Notes: generated by a model from the letters alone, not told the origin. A stretch of 64,000 bases of DNA from Tubulanus polymorphus (GCF_964204645.1 NC_134026.1:8629450-8693449); one strand, 5' to 3'; counted from the stretch's first letter, positions 1-14,095 are shown. Numbers and translations: made by a program.

Positions 1-855
1 TCCAAACTTTGGCTAAAAAATTCGTTTTTATTTCAAATATAGCCAGGCCAGCACACACACAACGTCAACAGGGCCAGAAAAATTGACAGTGCGCGTTTAA
101 ACTTAATTCAAGAAGACTTTGGTTTTACGAATGCAACTTCTTGCGTTGGGAAACATCACTCAAAATATTGAGAAAACATGAAAATCGACTGTTTTTTACC
201 TGAAGGAGGAAGATTTGACAGGTGATTTTGAGCCGACTGTCCACGCGCAGCCATTTTGGAGGCCATTTTGAAAGAATCCGCAGTCCGACTGTCCGATCCC
301 GTGTCCGCTCCGCATGGCCGCCTCCACGAAAATTGAAAAACGAAAATAATTGCATTTTTTGTCCTCAAGTGTGACATATGATTGAAAAAATCTAGTTGGT
401 ATGTCATTATATCGTGAAATTTTCATGGAAAATACGATTTTGCTTGCTGTTTTGACCCTACACAGCTAGATAATGGTTTTAAACTGCGAAATGTCATCGT
501 TTTCTGCACAACACAACAAACCAATACAATTCAATCCATTTTTATTGTTCCATATCGTTATATAGCTCTACATTATTGGATGGTATACACTAAGACAAAA
601 AACTTCATACATATTTTGGGGCGCCGACTACAGTTAGGTGTCCCTAATGGTAATGTACATCGTTAACACACTATTCTTTATAAGCGTCACAGAGTCCCCC
701 TGGCCCTGGATCCGACATGTCATGACCCAGTTTGAATACCAGTCGTTGTTACCGGTCCCTACAGTTGTTTGTGGAACGACGGCTAGATACTAGACTAGTC
801 ATGACCTAGACTGCAGCAGGGGCTGATCCAGGGGGATTCCAGGGTGTCCGGAATA
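1..855. other. Upstream non-coding region, possible INTS2 promoter
   Basis: No open reading frame here looks like a protein. Two closely spaced GCCATTTTG motifs lie near 249-272, beside a locally GC-richer stretch (about 230-325). The motif resembles the YY1 site often found at housekeeping promoters, so the 5' non-coding exon or promoter of INTS2 may lie here. That is inference, because no upstream splice donor could be fixed. The short overlapping ORFs on the - strand are in mutually exclusive frames and match nothing I recognise. Around 817-840 there is a fragment of the CAGGGGCTGATCCAG type seen at hAT-like transposon ends elsewhere in the window. Confidence 0.3.
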
Positions 856-857
856 GC

Positions 858-1075
858 GGCATCAGTAGCTCAGTGAGATATGGCGTGATGCTGTTGCAAC
901 CGATATCAGTGCTGAGCGACAAGTGGGTTCGAGTCCTGCTGGCTGCATTCAGTGTGTGGGCAACACTTCAAAGGCCGTCCGGTCCCGTTGTGAGGTTAAA
1001 TCAATAATCCAGTAGTGTTAGTCTTGGGAAACCAAGATCCAAGCGACGTAAAGCCAAACAAACAAAACAAAACCC
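858..1075 (+). repeat. tRNA-derived SINE
   Basis: A tRNA-like head carries an A-box-like TAGCTCAGTGAG (866-877) and a good B box GGTTCGAGTCC (926-936), at the spacing expected for an internal RNA polymerase III promoter. The body continues to a 3' tail GCGACGTAAAGCCAAACAAA followed by a CAAA-rich run. That tail is familiar from tRNA-derived SINEs of marine invertebrates (established knowledge, recalled and not searched). It lies upstream of the first coding exon of INTS2 and may be intergenic or inside a 5'UTR intron. It does not fold as a proper functional tRNA because the anticodon arm region is degenerate. Confidence 0.7.
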
Positions 1076-1295
1076 ACTTTTAACACTGCTATTCCAAATC
1101 ATTTTGAAAAAAATCAATAGTAACTCCATCATTGAATGCAAAATATCCCAAACCACTGTCTTGACTCCACGATGCTTGACTGAAGTGTTTAAAAACACAG
1201 GCTCCATGTAGACCCTTTGATTTAGTTCTATGATAGACAAATCAAAGATTCGAGATTAACTACAATTCATTGAATTTTGAACTCATGTTTTCTAG

Positions 1296-4200
1296 GTGAC
1301 TGTGAACCAACCATCTCAGATATGGAAACGACGAACCCAGTTTCGGCGGAAGTATTTGAAGCCATCCGCGATATCGACATTACTAAACTATTGACGATAC
1401 CTAACGCCGCATTGCGTCCGATTCTGCCGTGTTTATCTCGAATGTCGCTATGTCAACCGGTGGACAGTCACTGCTCGAGATGGGTCAACGAGAAGAAGCG
1501 CATTTTGCAAATTTTGTCCGGAATCGAGGTCGTCAATGGCCTCATCAGTTTGCTGTCGATTGATTTTCATATGGTTGAACAAGATGCTCGCAAAGAACAA
1601 CAATTAAGGTTAGTTTTATAGAGTTTTGATGGTTTAGTGAATGAATGAGTTTGCCATCAAAGGAAGCTTGATGAAGTACCAAGCCTGCCTGGGAAGACAC
1701 AGCTCAAACCTCCTAGAACAGCTGAGAGCTGACATGAGTAGCCACAACCGAGGTCGGCTGATGATGCCACCTGTCTTCCCCGAGAAGACCGCACTCCCTG
1801 GTCACTGTTGGACTGATTGCTCCCTAGGATGCACCAGCTACTGAGGAGACGGAACCGATACATTAGATTTAAATTTCATTCTCAGGGTTAGATATAAGAA
1901 AATTAACTTATTTCTTATCTGTCAAACTCGGAATTATTTGAAACTGTATAGTTTCTACTCTGTCCTGAAAAAAATGAAGTTATCGCATATGAAGTAGATA
2001 AGACGATATATTTTTGTATGATTATATTTAATTGATATCTTGCGACTAAATTTGCATCTAAAATTGTATTTTTAGAGCGAAGCTCGGTGGGAATATGACG
2101 GATAGCATGCTCATATCAAACCTACAAAACGGGATCGCAATTGAATATGAACGAAGCGATGCCACACGAAAACTACGTCTGCTTCTTAGTGAAATTCTGT
2201 TTGTATTGGGTCAGGTACGTTAAATCTTGAAATGTGATTTTGGAGATAAAGTAGCCACTTATTTTTACCGATGCTGTCGTCAATACCGCTAGGGTAATTT
2301 TCCACTGTTGTTAATAAATGCGCTCATTTGCCGCCACCAGTGAATGGATATCACGTACATTACTTACCGGTAGTACTCATCAAATTGCCTTACCAGTGTA
2401 ACAAGACGCATATATTTGAATATAATCTAAGGTCTTTTATTCCTTAAGCAATGGAAGTTGTACAAAATATAAAGGAAAAAACACTTACTGGTTGTGTACC
2501 GATACTGCTTTATCAGTCTTGGATTGAAGATAAGAATATGTAATGAGAAATAATAAAAAAAGATTTTCAAATATGCTCTGAAGATGGGTGGAAGGATTCC
2601 ATCCGAAACTTAACGATACAGCGCCGTAGCTACCGGTGCGGTTTGTTCGACATATGTCGGACCAATAATTACCAAGGTGGTTCTTCTGTGCAGGTCTGAA
2701 AACTCCTCGGAATGCACCAAATTACATAGGCCTAGTCAATTTTCAAAAGTTTCTGCTGATCGAAACAGTGGCTACTGCCCCCCTCTCGCACTCTTCCCCC
2801 AGTTCCACGCTCCGGACCCTTAGTGCACAGCGCTTAGGCAATGATTAATTTATATTATATGTCTGACCAATAATTATTTGGTTGCTACTCCCCTGCGATA
2901 AAACAATATCTGAAATATCTGAATGGTTGTTTAGATTTATATTTTTGTGGGTTTCTCTCAATCAACCTTTATTCATTTAAATTTGACCTTGAAACTGACT
3001 GCATTTCGCAACATAATGATGATCTTCCTTTCTTTATACTTCAGATTCGTGAACCGAGAACTGACTTCTACCAGAAAAGGTCGGATCTTTTTGAGAGCCA
3101 AGTCTACCTGGAAGAGATATCCGATGTCCTGTGCATTGCTCAGGCTGGTAAGTAAATGTCAAAAAAGCTGCAGTAAACTGAGCATTTGTCAATAATTAAG
3201 ATCTGGACTTCAAATCATAGATATATTTATGCATTCTGTATATTTTCAGAGTTACCGTCTTTGCTTCCGATGCCTGATTTGGCCGAGGCATTACTCCACA
3301 TCAAATATGGACCTTGGTTGATGTGTCGGCTGGTGGCTAATGTTCCTGATAGTTTTATGGAAGGTAGTAGTACGCAAATGCCGGAATATTTTGTCAGAAT
3401 ATATGTGAAAGTGAAATTCTTAATTCTGAGATATTGCTCACATGCTCGTTTTCAATCTTTCAATTATACTTCGCGTAAACTACTACCGGGTATTCTGTAT
3501 TCGATGGACCAGTAGTTTTAACCAGCCCCGAATAAGTAAGGCGAAATTAGCAAGGCAAAATTAGCTGCTCGATCATTATTAGATTTCTTTCTTTTATATC
3601 ACAGTTTGCGGGAGTTTAGTCTTAAATGGAGAGAAACACGACGAGGATTCGATCGGAGGTCGTAAAAGAACGGCTGCATTACAGATGCTCTGCCAGATGA
3701 ACGTTTCACAAATTCTGAAAGTCCGATCATTATGCGTAAGTATGAGATATAAGACTTTCAATTACATTTTAGTATATCGTTATGGCACTGAGTAAAGCCT
3801 TGTCTACTGCTTAGTCAACCTTGAGTTCGATAGTATGCACCAAGGGGTCAGTTTCCACCCAATCGACTGTTCATAATTCAATTGGAGATAAGACCCACCA
3901 TTCTGATAAGAATAGAGTAGTGAAAATGGCTCGTGGTATTATTGGCCTATCACTGAGCATTGTTCTCCAAAACAGGTGTTAGAGGGCTGGCCACCCCTTA
4001 TAATATATCTGCTGCCCCTTTCTAGAGTGTATGTCAATATTCTATCAATGCTGATAATTGCTTTAAGATATATGGAGCTTATGTGAAGAAATAGAAGGAA
4101 ATTAAGTTTAATTTTCTTTTTCGGGGGAATGAAAGCCTTGCTACTTTAGCAGCCACAATGTCATATACTGAACAATAAACATGTCATGAATGCAGGCCCT

Positions 4201-7200
4201 TTGAAGTTCCTGCATATACATAACACTGCACTACTCTCATTGTTTTTCTCCATGCGTGAGGGTTTTGGTCAATACTGTTTTTAAGGAGTGCTGCTTCACC
4301 AATGATTTACCACGAACAATTTCTCAATATACACCAAAATTTGTATTCGTAGGTTGAGCATTGTAGACTTCCACGTTTGGCTGTTCTTTTGACGCTTCAA
4401 CACTGCGAACACGCGAGTCAAGTTCATGGCGATAAAGAGCTCTGTTCGTTTGTGAGTGGACTTCTACTGGGAAGCGATCAAGCTGTACGCAACTGGTTTG
4501 CTCAGTTCGTGAGAAATGGACAAAAAGTAAGCTACTGAATATTTTAAGCCATGTTAACCCTAACCTTAATCACTGAACCTGTGTGAGATATGTGTATTCA
4601 AGAGCTAAATTACGTTTTTAGTCTAATTACAAATTTCATAGCGGCATAGTAAGAATAGTTTAATTTTGATAGGGCCTTATTTATTATGTTTCCTTGATGA
4701 AAATAGCTAGAAATATTTCTTCTAAATTCTGACTACCATGCGAATGTGACAGAATGCAATGAGCCATGACCTGGTGCTACCAGTCACCCGACCACTCAAA
4801 CCAAGCGGCGAAAGTGTCACCATCTTTCAGAAAAAATCAGATCTTAGTTGTCTGGTATGCCGGTACATAGAGTAAAATGATGTGTGATGACTAGTGCTTA
4901 ACAATACTTATTGACGAGCTGAACTCATCATATGTACATCGTTTGTGAATTTTATGACGAGCCCAGCTCATCATGCGCAGGGAAAGGGTTTGGTCATTGA
5001 AAGATATCAATTTTTGCGATCAGAAGTTGATCCCCGTTTTCTGAGTTTTTACGTAAGTATTTACATGATTCGGTATTTGCAGAAAAAGGAGGGTCAAGCT
5101 ACAACATTACAGTTGCTTCGTGATAAACTGCTCGCAGCGCTGAGAAAACTGATCCCGCATCAAGGAAGCACCATCAATGAGGACAACGTTGTACAAGGAA
5201 GTGCTATTATTCGCTTGTACTGTGCACTGAAAGGAATTGCCAGTCTTCGGTTAGTCAAATAACCTCATGTTCATGTATTTCAGGGTTCCTACAGTCCTTC
5301 GAAAAACCCTCAAATTCCAAAATTCAATTTTGAGGTTACTAAGATTCTGAGTTTGAGTCCTTAGCCCCCTCAAATACCCCTCAAATTCTGAAAAATGTGT
5401 CTTAAAATAACTTTTTGTTCACATATTTCTAACGAACAATTCATTTCAAACAAGGTAAAAATTCCAATTTCAAGTGTTCAAACAATCCTAGATCCAGCAT
5501 TTTAGAAACAGTAACTTGAAGTTTGTAGTTGATCTTAAAAAGCCCCTCGAATTTCGGTGGTTTTATGTCCCTTGAAGCCCCCTCGAATACCCCTCAAATT
5601 TGAAAATTGTGGTTCTGTATGAACCCTGTAATTGTATACCAGTAATTTTCCTAGAAGAATATTCAGTTGCTCTCTAGACACTGTGTAAGAGTTACTAATT
5701 GAGCCTTACTGAATTGAATTACCATGTAATTAATTACAGGATAATTCAATTGATAGTCTTCACTTTGTTGTTCCAATGGCTGGTGAATGTTGGTAGCTCA
5801 AAGTTTCATCTTTTTTTTTCTAGGATAAGTGATGATGAATCGAAGGCTTTATTGCAGTTAGTAACTTGTCATCCACCCGCTACATCAGCTGGCATCAGAT
5901 TTGTCACTCTAGGACTTTGCATGTTGATCGGCTGTCCTTCATTACTAGGGTAAGAATAATATTGAGCAGTTGTCGAAATCACGATTCATCTTGGAACTTG
6001 GACCTTCACTTACTGCATTTAGTACAAGTTACTTTTTAACTGTATCTTATCAGTGCTGATGAAATGTACATTGAGATGGGGTGATGTTGTTTTCATATCT
6101 GAGAAATTCGTATGATTCATCATTTCTTAGGGAGATTCTCTGAAGCCTACTTATGTGAAAAAAAGCTACAATTATTGCGCGGGGGGGGGGGCTCTCAATA
6201 TAAGCAAACCGATAACAACTTAGCAGATTTTTCAATTCGTTTGTGTATTGTTTTCAGAAATACAGATCAAGAACGAACCGCTATAGATTGGATCCGTTGG
6301 CTTTTGCAAGAAGAGGAGAAATTCGAAAAGTACGTTCACCTACAGAAATAACTCGCGATAATTCTAAAACTAAAGGAAATTTTATTTAATCTTGATTCAA
6401 AATTGTCATTTCGAAAAAGCATACTCTGTTTCCAAGTTGCCCAGCAGATCCAGGGCATGTCATGATATTTTCAATGGCACTGCATTTCTAGATCATTGCA
6501 TTTCTACCTTTTTGGATCCATGTCTGAGTCCTGTCACCTTTTTGAAATTAAAAGAAATTCAAACATTTGCTGTTGGTCTTTTGAATCATTTCACATATTC
6601 GTTACTCTACATTTAACGCCTATAAATGACTGTTCTGTATGTAACAGGTACCTCTTTAATTGAGGCAAAATTGATCTATGATTTCAGGGCAACTGGAGAA
6701 CACGCATCATTCGGTGAAATGTTGTTCCTTATCGCCATCCATTTTCACAGCAACCAAACTCTAGCTATTGTCGAGCTTGTCTGTAACACTTTGGGCATGA
6801 AGGTTTGTATATTCTCATCGTATCCTAGATTGCATTTTGTTTTAACCCTTTCAGTGCGTCTACACCGCATTGCAGTGTAAAAATTGGTGATGGATTTTGC
6901 TAGTACACAATGTGGTGTATTGATGTAATTAGTATTTAGTTTTTGTCTCTATTGAAAAATGGCAGCACCTGTCAAATATAGTGAAATATTAGTAACTAAC
7001 AATACACCACACCACGGTGTAGATGCACTATAGCGGTATTCCCGCTCTTCAACACAGGGTGGAATTAATAAAAATTTTCAAATCATCTCCAGCACAATAG
7101 GGTATCAGTTAGTCAGCGCTGAAAGGGTTAAGGAAACCAACCATTGTGCTATATCTGTCTAATTTTGTCTTTATTTAGAGCGCTGTCAAGGCAAATGCCC

Positions 7201-10200
7201 TTTCGCGGTTAAAGATTATATTCACCCAAGAAATTTTCTCTGAACAGGTAAGCGATTAGAATTACATTTGATAAATCAGAATTTGAATACCGGTACATAT
7301 AACTCTCAGCAGTGGACAAGCAATCGTAATATAATCAAAGTCTATTATATAATGCCATTCTTCTTAATGCGACTGCTCTCTTAAGGCCAACATTTTTACC
7401 TGAACAAATTTGCTCATTCTTACCGTACTCAAATTCTATGAAAATACTATTCTTTATAACGACGAATTCGTTATAATGCCATGTTTTTCATTCGTCCCGA
7501 TAGTGGCATTAGAAAGGACTTAAACTGTATGCCAAAAGATTTGTGCACGTGTGGGTTGATGATGCCAACTACCCCGGTGAATTAGAATGCAAACTTTGAC
7601 CAGCATTAGTTATTTGTGTCATATCTCAAGCTCTGGACCCAATTCTGTAGTTTGCGGTTAACTTAAACTGCATTTTTTGTGCTATGCAAATTTTGACCAG
7701 CATTAGTTATTCGTGTCATGTCTCATGCTCTGGACCAAATTTGGTACTTTTTGGTTAAATTTAACACCGCATTTTTTTAACTATGGGACTTTGCTCTGAT
7801 AATCTGTTTGAAATTCAGGTGGTAACGTCTCATGCCGTCAAAGTGGCAACTACACCGAACTTGAGCGCGACGATACCCGGATTTCTACCGATCCACTGCA
7901 TTTATCAGCTACTGAAGAGTCGAGCATTTTCTAAGCACAAAGTTCACATCAAGGTACGTGTCTGTCAGTAGTCATCAGTATTAGACATGATATTCTAATG
8001 ATATAAGATTCCTACATCAAGAATAAAGAGAGATAGATATCATGTCGACATTAATATTCTAATCTAATGTACAGAGAAGTTTATTTCATTTTTCATATGA
8101 TTTTACTGTAGTATGTTTATCTCAGATCTCACAACACCAATAAATTCTGATGTGATAAGCAATTTCCAGAGCGGGAATGGGTCATCTTCACATGAATATC
8201 AATAAGAACATCTTAAATGCTTTGGAGGATGAGTTTTACTCGTGGTACACTTGGTTAACCTCTGTCCAATTATTCGCCATTTTCGCTACAATAATCTAAA
8301 GTCAATATTGTCTCTAATATCCCTGATTCGATTAACTGTTATATTTCGATTGACTTACTTCATCATTCCTTAGTTTTTCTCATGGCAAATCAATTAAGGA
8401 GTTAATCCTTCTTGTAAAACTGGGCCCAGTACCAGTACATAACACACTTCATCAACTCAAATTTCATTCCTTTGGTAGATATGGGACTATTGCATAATCT
8501 GTCTACATGGAAAGGAAATTTAGATCCTTTAGCCAAATGTTGCATACAACTTATGACCGATCTTATGATTTGAAATCATTCTTGAACATACATATCTTGG
8601 ACCTGTTATTAACCCAGTCCTAAATGGTTAACAATTTGTACTATCCAAACTATCCAAAAAATAAGTGCCCCTAGTCGATGATATGGCAGATAATCGAAGA
8701 TATGCTGTATATCTCAGTAATTTTCGTAATTTAACGTACAGGACTGGATTTATAAACAAATCTGTCAGACGACGACGCCCCTCCATCCTCTGCTACCTCC
8801 TCTGATCGAAGTCTACATCAATACCGTCTTGTTGCCGAGTTCAAAAACGAGTCAAACCAACGATCCGTTCACCGACGAGGAGGTACAAGAAGCGTTCAAA
8901 GGATCGGTGCTATACATCAGTAACACGTCTGCGGAACCAATGGAAACGGATGATTCAGTTCAGTACAGTTTTACGTGTCAGTTGTTGTTGTTGTACTATC
9001 TACTGCTGTACGAAGATTGTCGTTTGTCGAATATGAAAACGATCGGTAAGTTCGATACTGTATCGTTAATAAGTATGTTATCCTAAAGATTTTCAGGAAA
9101 AATATTGAAGAGGTAGTTGAAACTAATCGCAGACCACTCCCAAGATCAGACATGTTCTATTTCTTACCATAATGCGATTAGAATTGAATGGATCTTATGT
9201 GACCTGAGTATACTTACGACCGATCGTAAGATCATAGCCAAAAACAGGGATGTGCACGTCACATTACCTAAGTGTTCGGTTCAAAATTATTGGATCTCAG
9301 GTGACCTGAGTGTAGCTAAGATCTGACTAAAGATTTTTGGGCAAATCGGTGACTTGTGTTCGTTGCACTGAATTGCAGATGATCAGATTGGATCTTAGTG
9401 CAACCTGAGTTAAGCGTAATAGTTACATACCCTGTTATATTGTAATTATTATATAAGTGGTACAGGGAACATTCGATGACAAATGAATTACCAGATTAAA
9501 GGCGTGACTGGTAGTGTCTATCCTTCTGGTAATAATTATGCTATAGATATTCTTGTAATAGTTGCATACCACAGTTGTAGTCTCTATCTGAATTCATACC
9601 ACGGCGTCTATTTACAGTGGCATCCAATCGTAAAGTGAAGTCTTATTCGCAACGACTAATGAGTCAGATTCCAATCAAATATCTAGTACAACAAGCGCAG
9701 AAACGCCAGCATCAGTACGCTAGTCTCTTCTCACCACTAATCAGGTCAGTACATCTTGTAGCATCCATTCCATATGATTCTACTAAAGAACTGGGCTTCA
9801 TGCATGTACATGTACTAAACTGATGCCTTTACCCTTTACCTCTTATTTGATGGATGAAGTTTGAATGATCAGATTGTGGAAGGGGGTCAGGTACAGACAG
9901 CAGATTGACAGCTGAATTATTGCTTGAAATTCCAAATGATAGTACAATGTAATGTCTTTCAAACTGATAGTGCTCGCTCAAGAATGTGCCTCTGTACCTA
10001 AGTTTTCAGAATGATCAGCTTCTTGATTCTCGATATCATCAGCTCTGTTGTTTATTTATAAAAAAATGTGTGCATTCAATATCTGAATTGGAATTCTGAG
10101 GATTTAAACATCAACGTATCGACATTTTAATCCATCTCGCTTTTGTAAACAGATTGCTGTCGACGCATTACCCGCATTTGTGTCTCGTCGAAGACTGGCT

Positions 10201-13200
10201 CGACGAAGAAGTAAAAAAAGATCTGTGCGTCCTACACGGAGCCGATCTCGATACCATGGAATGTACGCTAGATTCGCTGAATGAAGCTTTCATGTGCGTC
10301 ACTGATTGTCCAATTAAAATCCTTCTGCTGCTGAAGAAGCTTCTCGGAATGGCTATTTCCGATATGGTACCTTACGCCGAAGTCATCACGAATAATTTAT
10401 TGAAGTTATTGGAACCGGATGTCCCCCGAAGAGTTCTTGATTTGGTGTGCAAAGTTTGGATACGTCTCAATACGGTGATGCCACGAAGGTAAATTTAGCA
10501 GTACAAGCCGATGTAGATCAAGGCCTTTGATTTGAGTTGGTATCTTATTCAGAAATTTCATTTACTCGGAAATCTGGGTTTAGTCATAGAAATTTGTATT
10601 AAAAAAAAAAACTTAAAAATCAGGGACAAATTCAGGGAAATTTGTTGACACAATGAGATCGCACATGAAATCAAACAGCTTCCATATATGTTTTGTATAT
10701 TTTCGCACTTGCTTGGATTCCAAACAGGTAAATTCAGGGTAAACAACTTAGATTTCAGGAAATAAAAGTAGCCACCCGGCTAATATACTCACTTGTCGTT
10801 AAAACCTTCACTATTGCATGCAATATATGAATAAAATTGATGACAATTTGAAAACATGCTCAAAACAAATGATCATTACTTCACATCGTTTCCCTCAACG
10901 TTTATCTGCTTTATTAACCCGACGTTCGACTTGTATCTCCGCAGAATTTATTTATTCAGGCAATCTAAAATATAAAATACACAACGTTTCGATCTCACAC
11001 TAGAGATCATCGTCAGGTGTGAGATCATCGTCTTATCTTACGTATCCTGAATTTCTGTTGATATGTTATTTCAGACTGTGGATGATGACCGTGAATTCAC
11101 TGAGAACCCCGTCCAAAGGGGTAGTTCCCAACTTGCCGTATAGTCAAGATGATATAACGGTCGATCCGTTGATTGTGCTACGATGTGACATCAGAGTTTT
11201 CAGGTCAGTTCTAGTTCTGCCGCTTGTTCTTTTAAGTGATTTTTATCCATTAATCACTTCATATGTACATAGCGTCCGATATCCAGAATGTACTGTACTG
11301 TCACTAAAATAAATGAATATAATAAGATAAATATAATAGGCTCAATAGTAAGAATGCTGATATACTATGGTCGAACCTTGTTGATACAATCTGGCTCGAT
11401 ATGAAAATCCCAACTCACTGACAAAAAAGTCGTAATCTGCAAATAATACTCGACTTACAGGGGTTAAGCAGTAACAGATATCATTATTTTGCACCATAAT
11501 TTGTTGAATTAAATTTAGTTAAAAGATTACAATGATTTCAATGTTGCCCACGCAATTTGTACCATTGAGGTGTAACTGCATTTACAGTACATATTTTCAC
11601 GTATCGAATCATTTTTAGATGCCCGCCACTATTGGACGTAACGTTGAGGCTACTGACGGCATACTTGAACGCATCGCGTGCGTACCATACATCTCATATA
11701 CAGTCTACGCCGACATTGGAACCGAGTGCGAAACAACCGAATGCGACGGCGAATATAGTCGACCGCGATGAGCTAAAAAAAGCATTGCTATCTGCTCAAG
11801 AAAGCGCGGCTATTCAAATACTGCTAGAATCTTGTTTATCGACGCCTAAAGATGAGGTAAAATGTGTGAATTGAAAATGCGTGGATATAATTGCAATGGA
11901 AATCGAAAAGTTCACTCTGAAAGCTATTGTCCCTTAAAAAACGATGTGACATTGTTCCTTTTGTGACAATGATTAAATTGTGTTTTCCAGGAACTAGGTG
12001 GCTCTTTAAATCTTCGTGAGGTTCACTGTCTTATTTGTACTCGTGTTCATCAGATGTTCATTTCTGATCCAAGCTTAGCTAAACTCGTTCATTTCCAGGT
12101 TTGTTATCTTTCCTATTTTTTACCAAAACGTTATTAGCTTTATTTTTCTCCATTCGTTGGCTCCCCGTGATTTTCGCTATTTCAGCAGTGTTAAATTTAA
12201 CAATAAATCATGTAATATGTTATATTTAATCATCTAATGTGTTATATTTGATAATCAATTACCGGTAGGTATTTATTGTCTTTGATAATGATTTCAGGGT
12301 TATCCGAGTGAATTACTTTCTATCACAGTACAAGGAATACCTTCGATGCATATATGTCTCGACTTCATTCCCGAATTATTAAGTCAACCATCGAAAGAAA
12401 AGCAGGTAAGTGATGAAATTTGTCGATGAAATTGTATAAACAGTTTGAATAAGTAACTGAAGTGAATTCTGCTTACTAAATGATGTAATGTAATCGATTA
12501 TATTTTACCACATTGTTGAGATTGATGTAGATGCGTAGAAAATACTAAGGATTTTAGTCGTATGGAGAGCTGATTTTTATACTATGAAAAGCTCTTCAAT
12601 GCACTAGCTCTATCGATTTCATTGCAGATGTTCGCCATTGAATTGACATCATATTTAAGTCTACAATATGCCTTACCAAAATCTCTCAGCGTCGCTAAGT
12701 TGTGCGTCAATGTTATGGGAACTTTACTCGGAGGTAAGATGCGCGAAACAATTCCTGAAATTCCCAGCCCTGGGCAGCTGTTTCACAGAGATTAGATATT
12801 TAAGTTTTAAACTTTGGACCTGCCTCGGAATTTTGGGTTAGACAGATAAATGATTATTGAATATCCATGGGCAAATAAATGTTTATTGCGCCGACTGAAA
12901 ATCAACCTGTTGTATGATCAGAAAAAGATTATCTTAATAGCTATCATCTAAATGCACATTGAATCTATTGTGAACATGAAAGGGGCTACCAGAGTACTGT
13001 GGAAGATTTTTCATGGATTTTGTAGAGTACATACTGGGTACATATGAAAATGAATTCATGATTTATTTTCTAGTTTTATCCTGTGAAAATCGACCTCGAT
13101 TCTTCTTGCCACTACTGCCGTCATTAGAACGGATATGTCGGGCTTTCCCACCACTGTGCGAGCACGTCGTTCCGTTTCTGACACAGCTAGGAAAAGTATG

Positions 13201-14095
13201 CGCCTCAGAAATTGCTGTGACGAGCAATAAGATATTATCAGGTTCGTATTGCAATTGTATTGTAACATTGCTTCCCTATACAATATACAAATAGCGTCAT
13301 TGAATATTTCATGTTCATATTTGATATCTGGACGCCAGATTTGTGAGTTAGATAATGGACTCTTAAATGATCTCTCTTCGTTTTAAAGTCAATGATTAGA
13401 CTCGACTCGCTGTCAAATTAATAATGTGAAGTGCAATGATTATGTTTTATAGAAATGCGCTTTATAAGTAAATAAATTATTATTATTATTATTATAAATT
13501 ACATAAACATGTCTTTTTCATTTAAAAAAACTCTTGGGATTGAATACCATATACATGTAGTCTGTTTTAATTAAAATGACTCTTGCAACAAATGTATCTC
13601 AGCTGAACTGGATCCTGAATATAAACATTTTACTCACAACTTTCAATAGAAATAATATTACTATTGATATTTTCACGGTATTTCAATATTACAGTTAACC
13701 TCACCTTACTCAACTTTTGTCTAACTTGGACAAAATCGAAATTATTTTCTGATTCCTATCCTTAACTCAGACTTTGCTTACCTCAGACGAATTTCGGTTC
13801 CAGTTAACCGAGTTAGTCGACGTTTACTGTAGTTCGATTTTTGAGAAAATCTTCATGGATGAAGGCTTTCATAATGTCATCGCAACAACTTCTTATTGCA
13901 GGTGCTTTCGATGACGATTTCAAGCCTCAGGAAAAGGCGGCGAATGCCAAGCATAGAAACGAGAAAGATATCGTTCGTAAAGTGAAAGAAATCAAAATCG
14001 AAGTAGAAAAAGTGAAGGATTTGCCACTTTATCATAAACTCTATACAGCTGTGCAGGATACGTACAGCGCCATAGTCGATTCGTCAGCCTTGTGA
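1296..14095 (+). CDS. INTS2: Integrator complex subunit 2, complete coding gene, 22 coding exons
   Basis: INTS2 is a nuclear scaffold subunit of the Integrator complex, which attenuates RNA polymerase II transcription and cleaves snRNA 3' ends. The translated exons follow vertebrate INTS2 along their whole length (recalled family sequence), e.g. KEQQLR at the end of exon 1, LVANVPDS in exon 4, RPPATxAGxRFV-like in exon 8, GFLPIHCIYQLL in exon 12, YPHLC in exon 15, DPLIVLRCD in exon 16, GIPSMHICLDFIPEL in exon 19. My model: ATG 1322-1608, 2076-2214, 3045-3147, 3250-3363, 3605-3735, 4353-4526, 5083-5249, 5824-5949, 6258-6329, 6688-6802, 7179-7247, 7819-7953, 8742-9045, 9618-9744, 10153-10488, 11075-11203, 11619-11856, 11991-12098, 12298-12405, 12628-12733, 13074-13241, 13902-14095. 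All junctions are GT-AG and phases agree, giving 3450 nt, 1149 residues; human INTS2 is about 1200. The first coding exon has an acceptor at 1294-1295 before the ATG, so at least one 5' non-coding exon lies upstream. Introns carry many MITEs. Confidence 0.95.
5281..5628. mobile_element. hAT-like non-autonomous element in INTS2 intron 7
   Basis: The left end reads CAGGGTTCCTACAG and the right end is its imperfect reverse complement, GTTCTGTATGAACCCTG. No coding capacity is visible. CAGGG ends are typical of hAT-superfamily MITEs. Related ends occur in the flotillin introns at about 39695 and 43040, so this is a local family. Target duplication is not clear. Confidence 0.5.
6842..7131 (+). mobile_element. 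piggyBac-type MITE, copy 1 (INTS2 intron 10)
   Basis: A 290-bp element begins TTAACCCTTTCAGTGCG and ends GCGCTGAAAGGGTTAA, so the termini are inverted repeats starting CCCTTTCAG and are bounded by TTAA on both sides. TTAA target duplication with CCC/GGG ends is the hallmark of piggyBac-type insertions. The interior contains several diverged copies of a CACCGCANTGNGGTGTA palindrome and no ORF. Three more copies occur in the flotillin gene. Confidence 0.75.
7589..7780 (+). repeat. Two-copy tandem repeat of about 97 bp in INTS2 intron 11
   Basis: The segment starting GCAAACTTTGACCAGCATTA at 7589 recurs at 7686 as GCAAATTTTGACCAGCATTA and the two stay alignable through GGTTAA and a GCATTTTTT run. 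This is a diverged local duplication with no coding signal. Confidence 0.7.
9105..9400. repeat. Interspersed repeat copy in INTS2 intron 13
   Basis: The block containing ACTTACGACCGATCGTAAG (a near palindrome) followed by a TCATAGCCAA segment, and flanked by GACCTGAGT-type motifs, recurs at about 60040-60290 in astacin unit B. It is a non-coding MITE-like family. Boundaries are approximate. Confidence 0.55.
13428..13495 (+). repeat. LINE 3' tail fragment
   Basis: The sequence GAAGTGCAATGATTATGTTTTATAG followed by TGCGCTTTATAAGTAAATAA and a TTA microsatellite matches the 3' end of the better preserved LINE at 17.6-17.9 kb. CR1/L2-type elements commonly end in a GCGCTATATAA-like stem and a short tandem repeat. 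Only the terminal part is left here, inside INTS2 intron 21. Confidence 0.6.
13694..13830. mobile_element. MITE in INTS2 intron 21
   Basis: The block starts with TTAACCTCACCTTACTCAAC and has an internal GACAAAATCGAAA segment. It is related to 49388-49515, which has CTCGCCTAACTCGACAAAAT and GGTATA at its other end. It is non-coding, and boundaries are approximate. Confidence 0.4.

Noticed and set aside
1277-1321. Upstream extension of INTS2 before ATG 1322
   Set aside because: There is no ATG in that stretch; a good acceptor (TTTTCTAG) ends at 1295, so these bases are intron plus 5'UTR.
1641-1863. Overlapping ORFs on both strands in INTS2 intron 1
   Set aside because: No recognisable motif. 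It could be a repeat or gene fragment but nothing supports an exon, and INTS2 splices 1608 to 2076 in frame.
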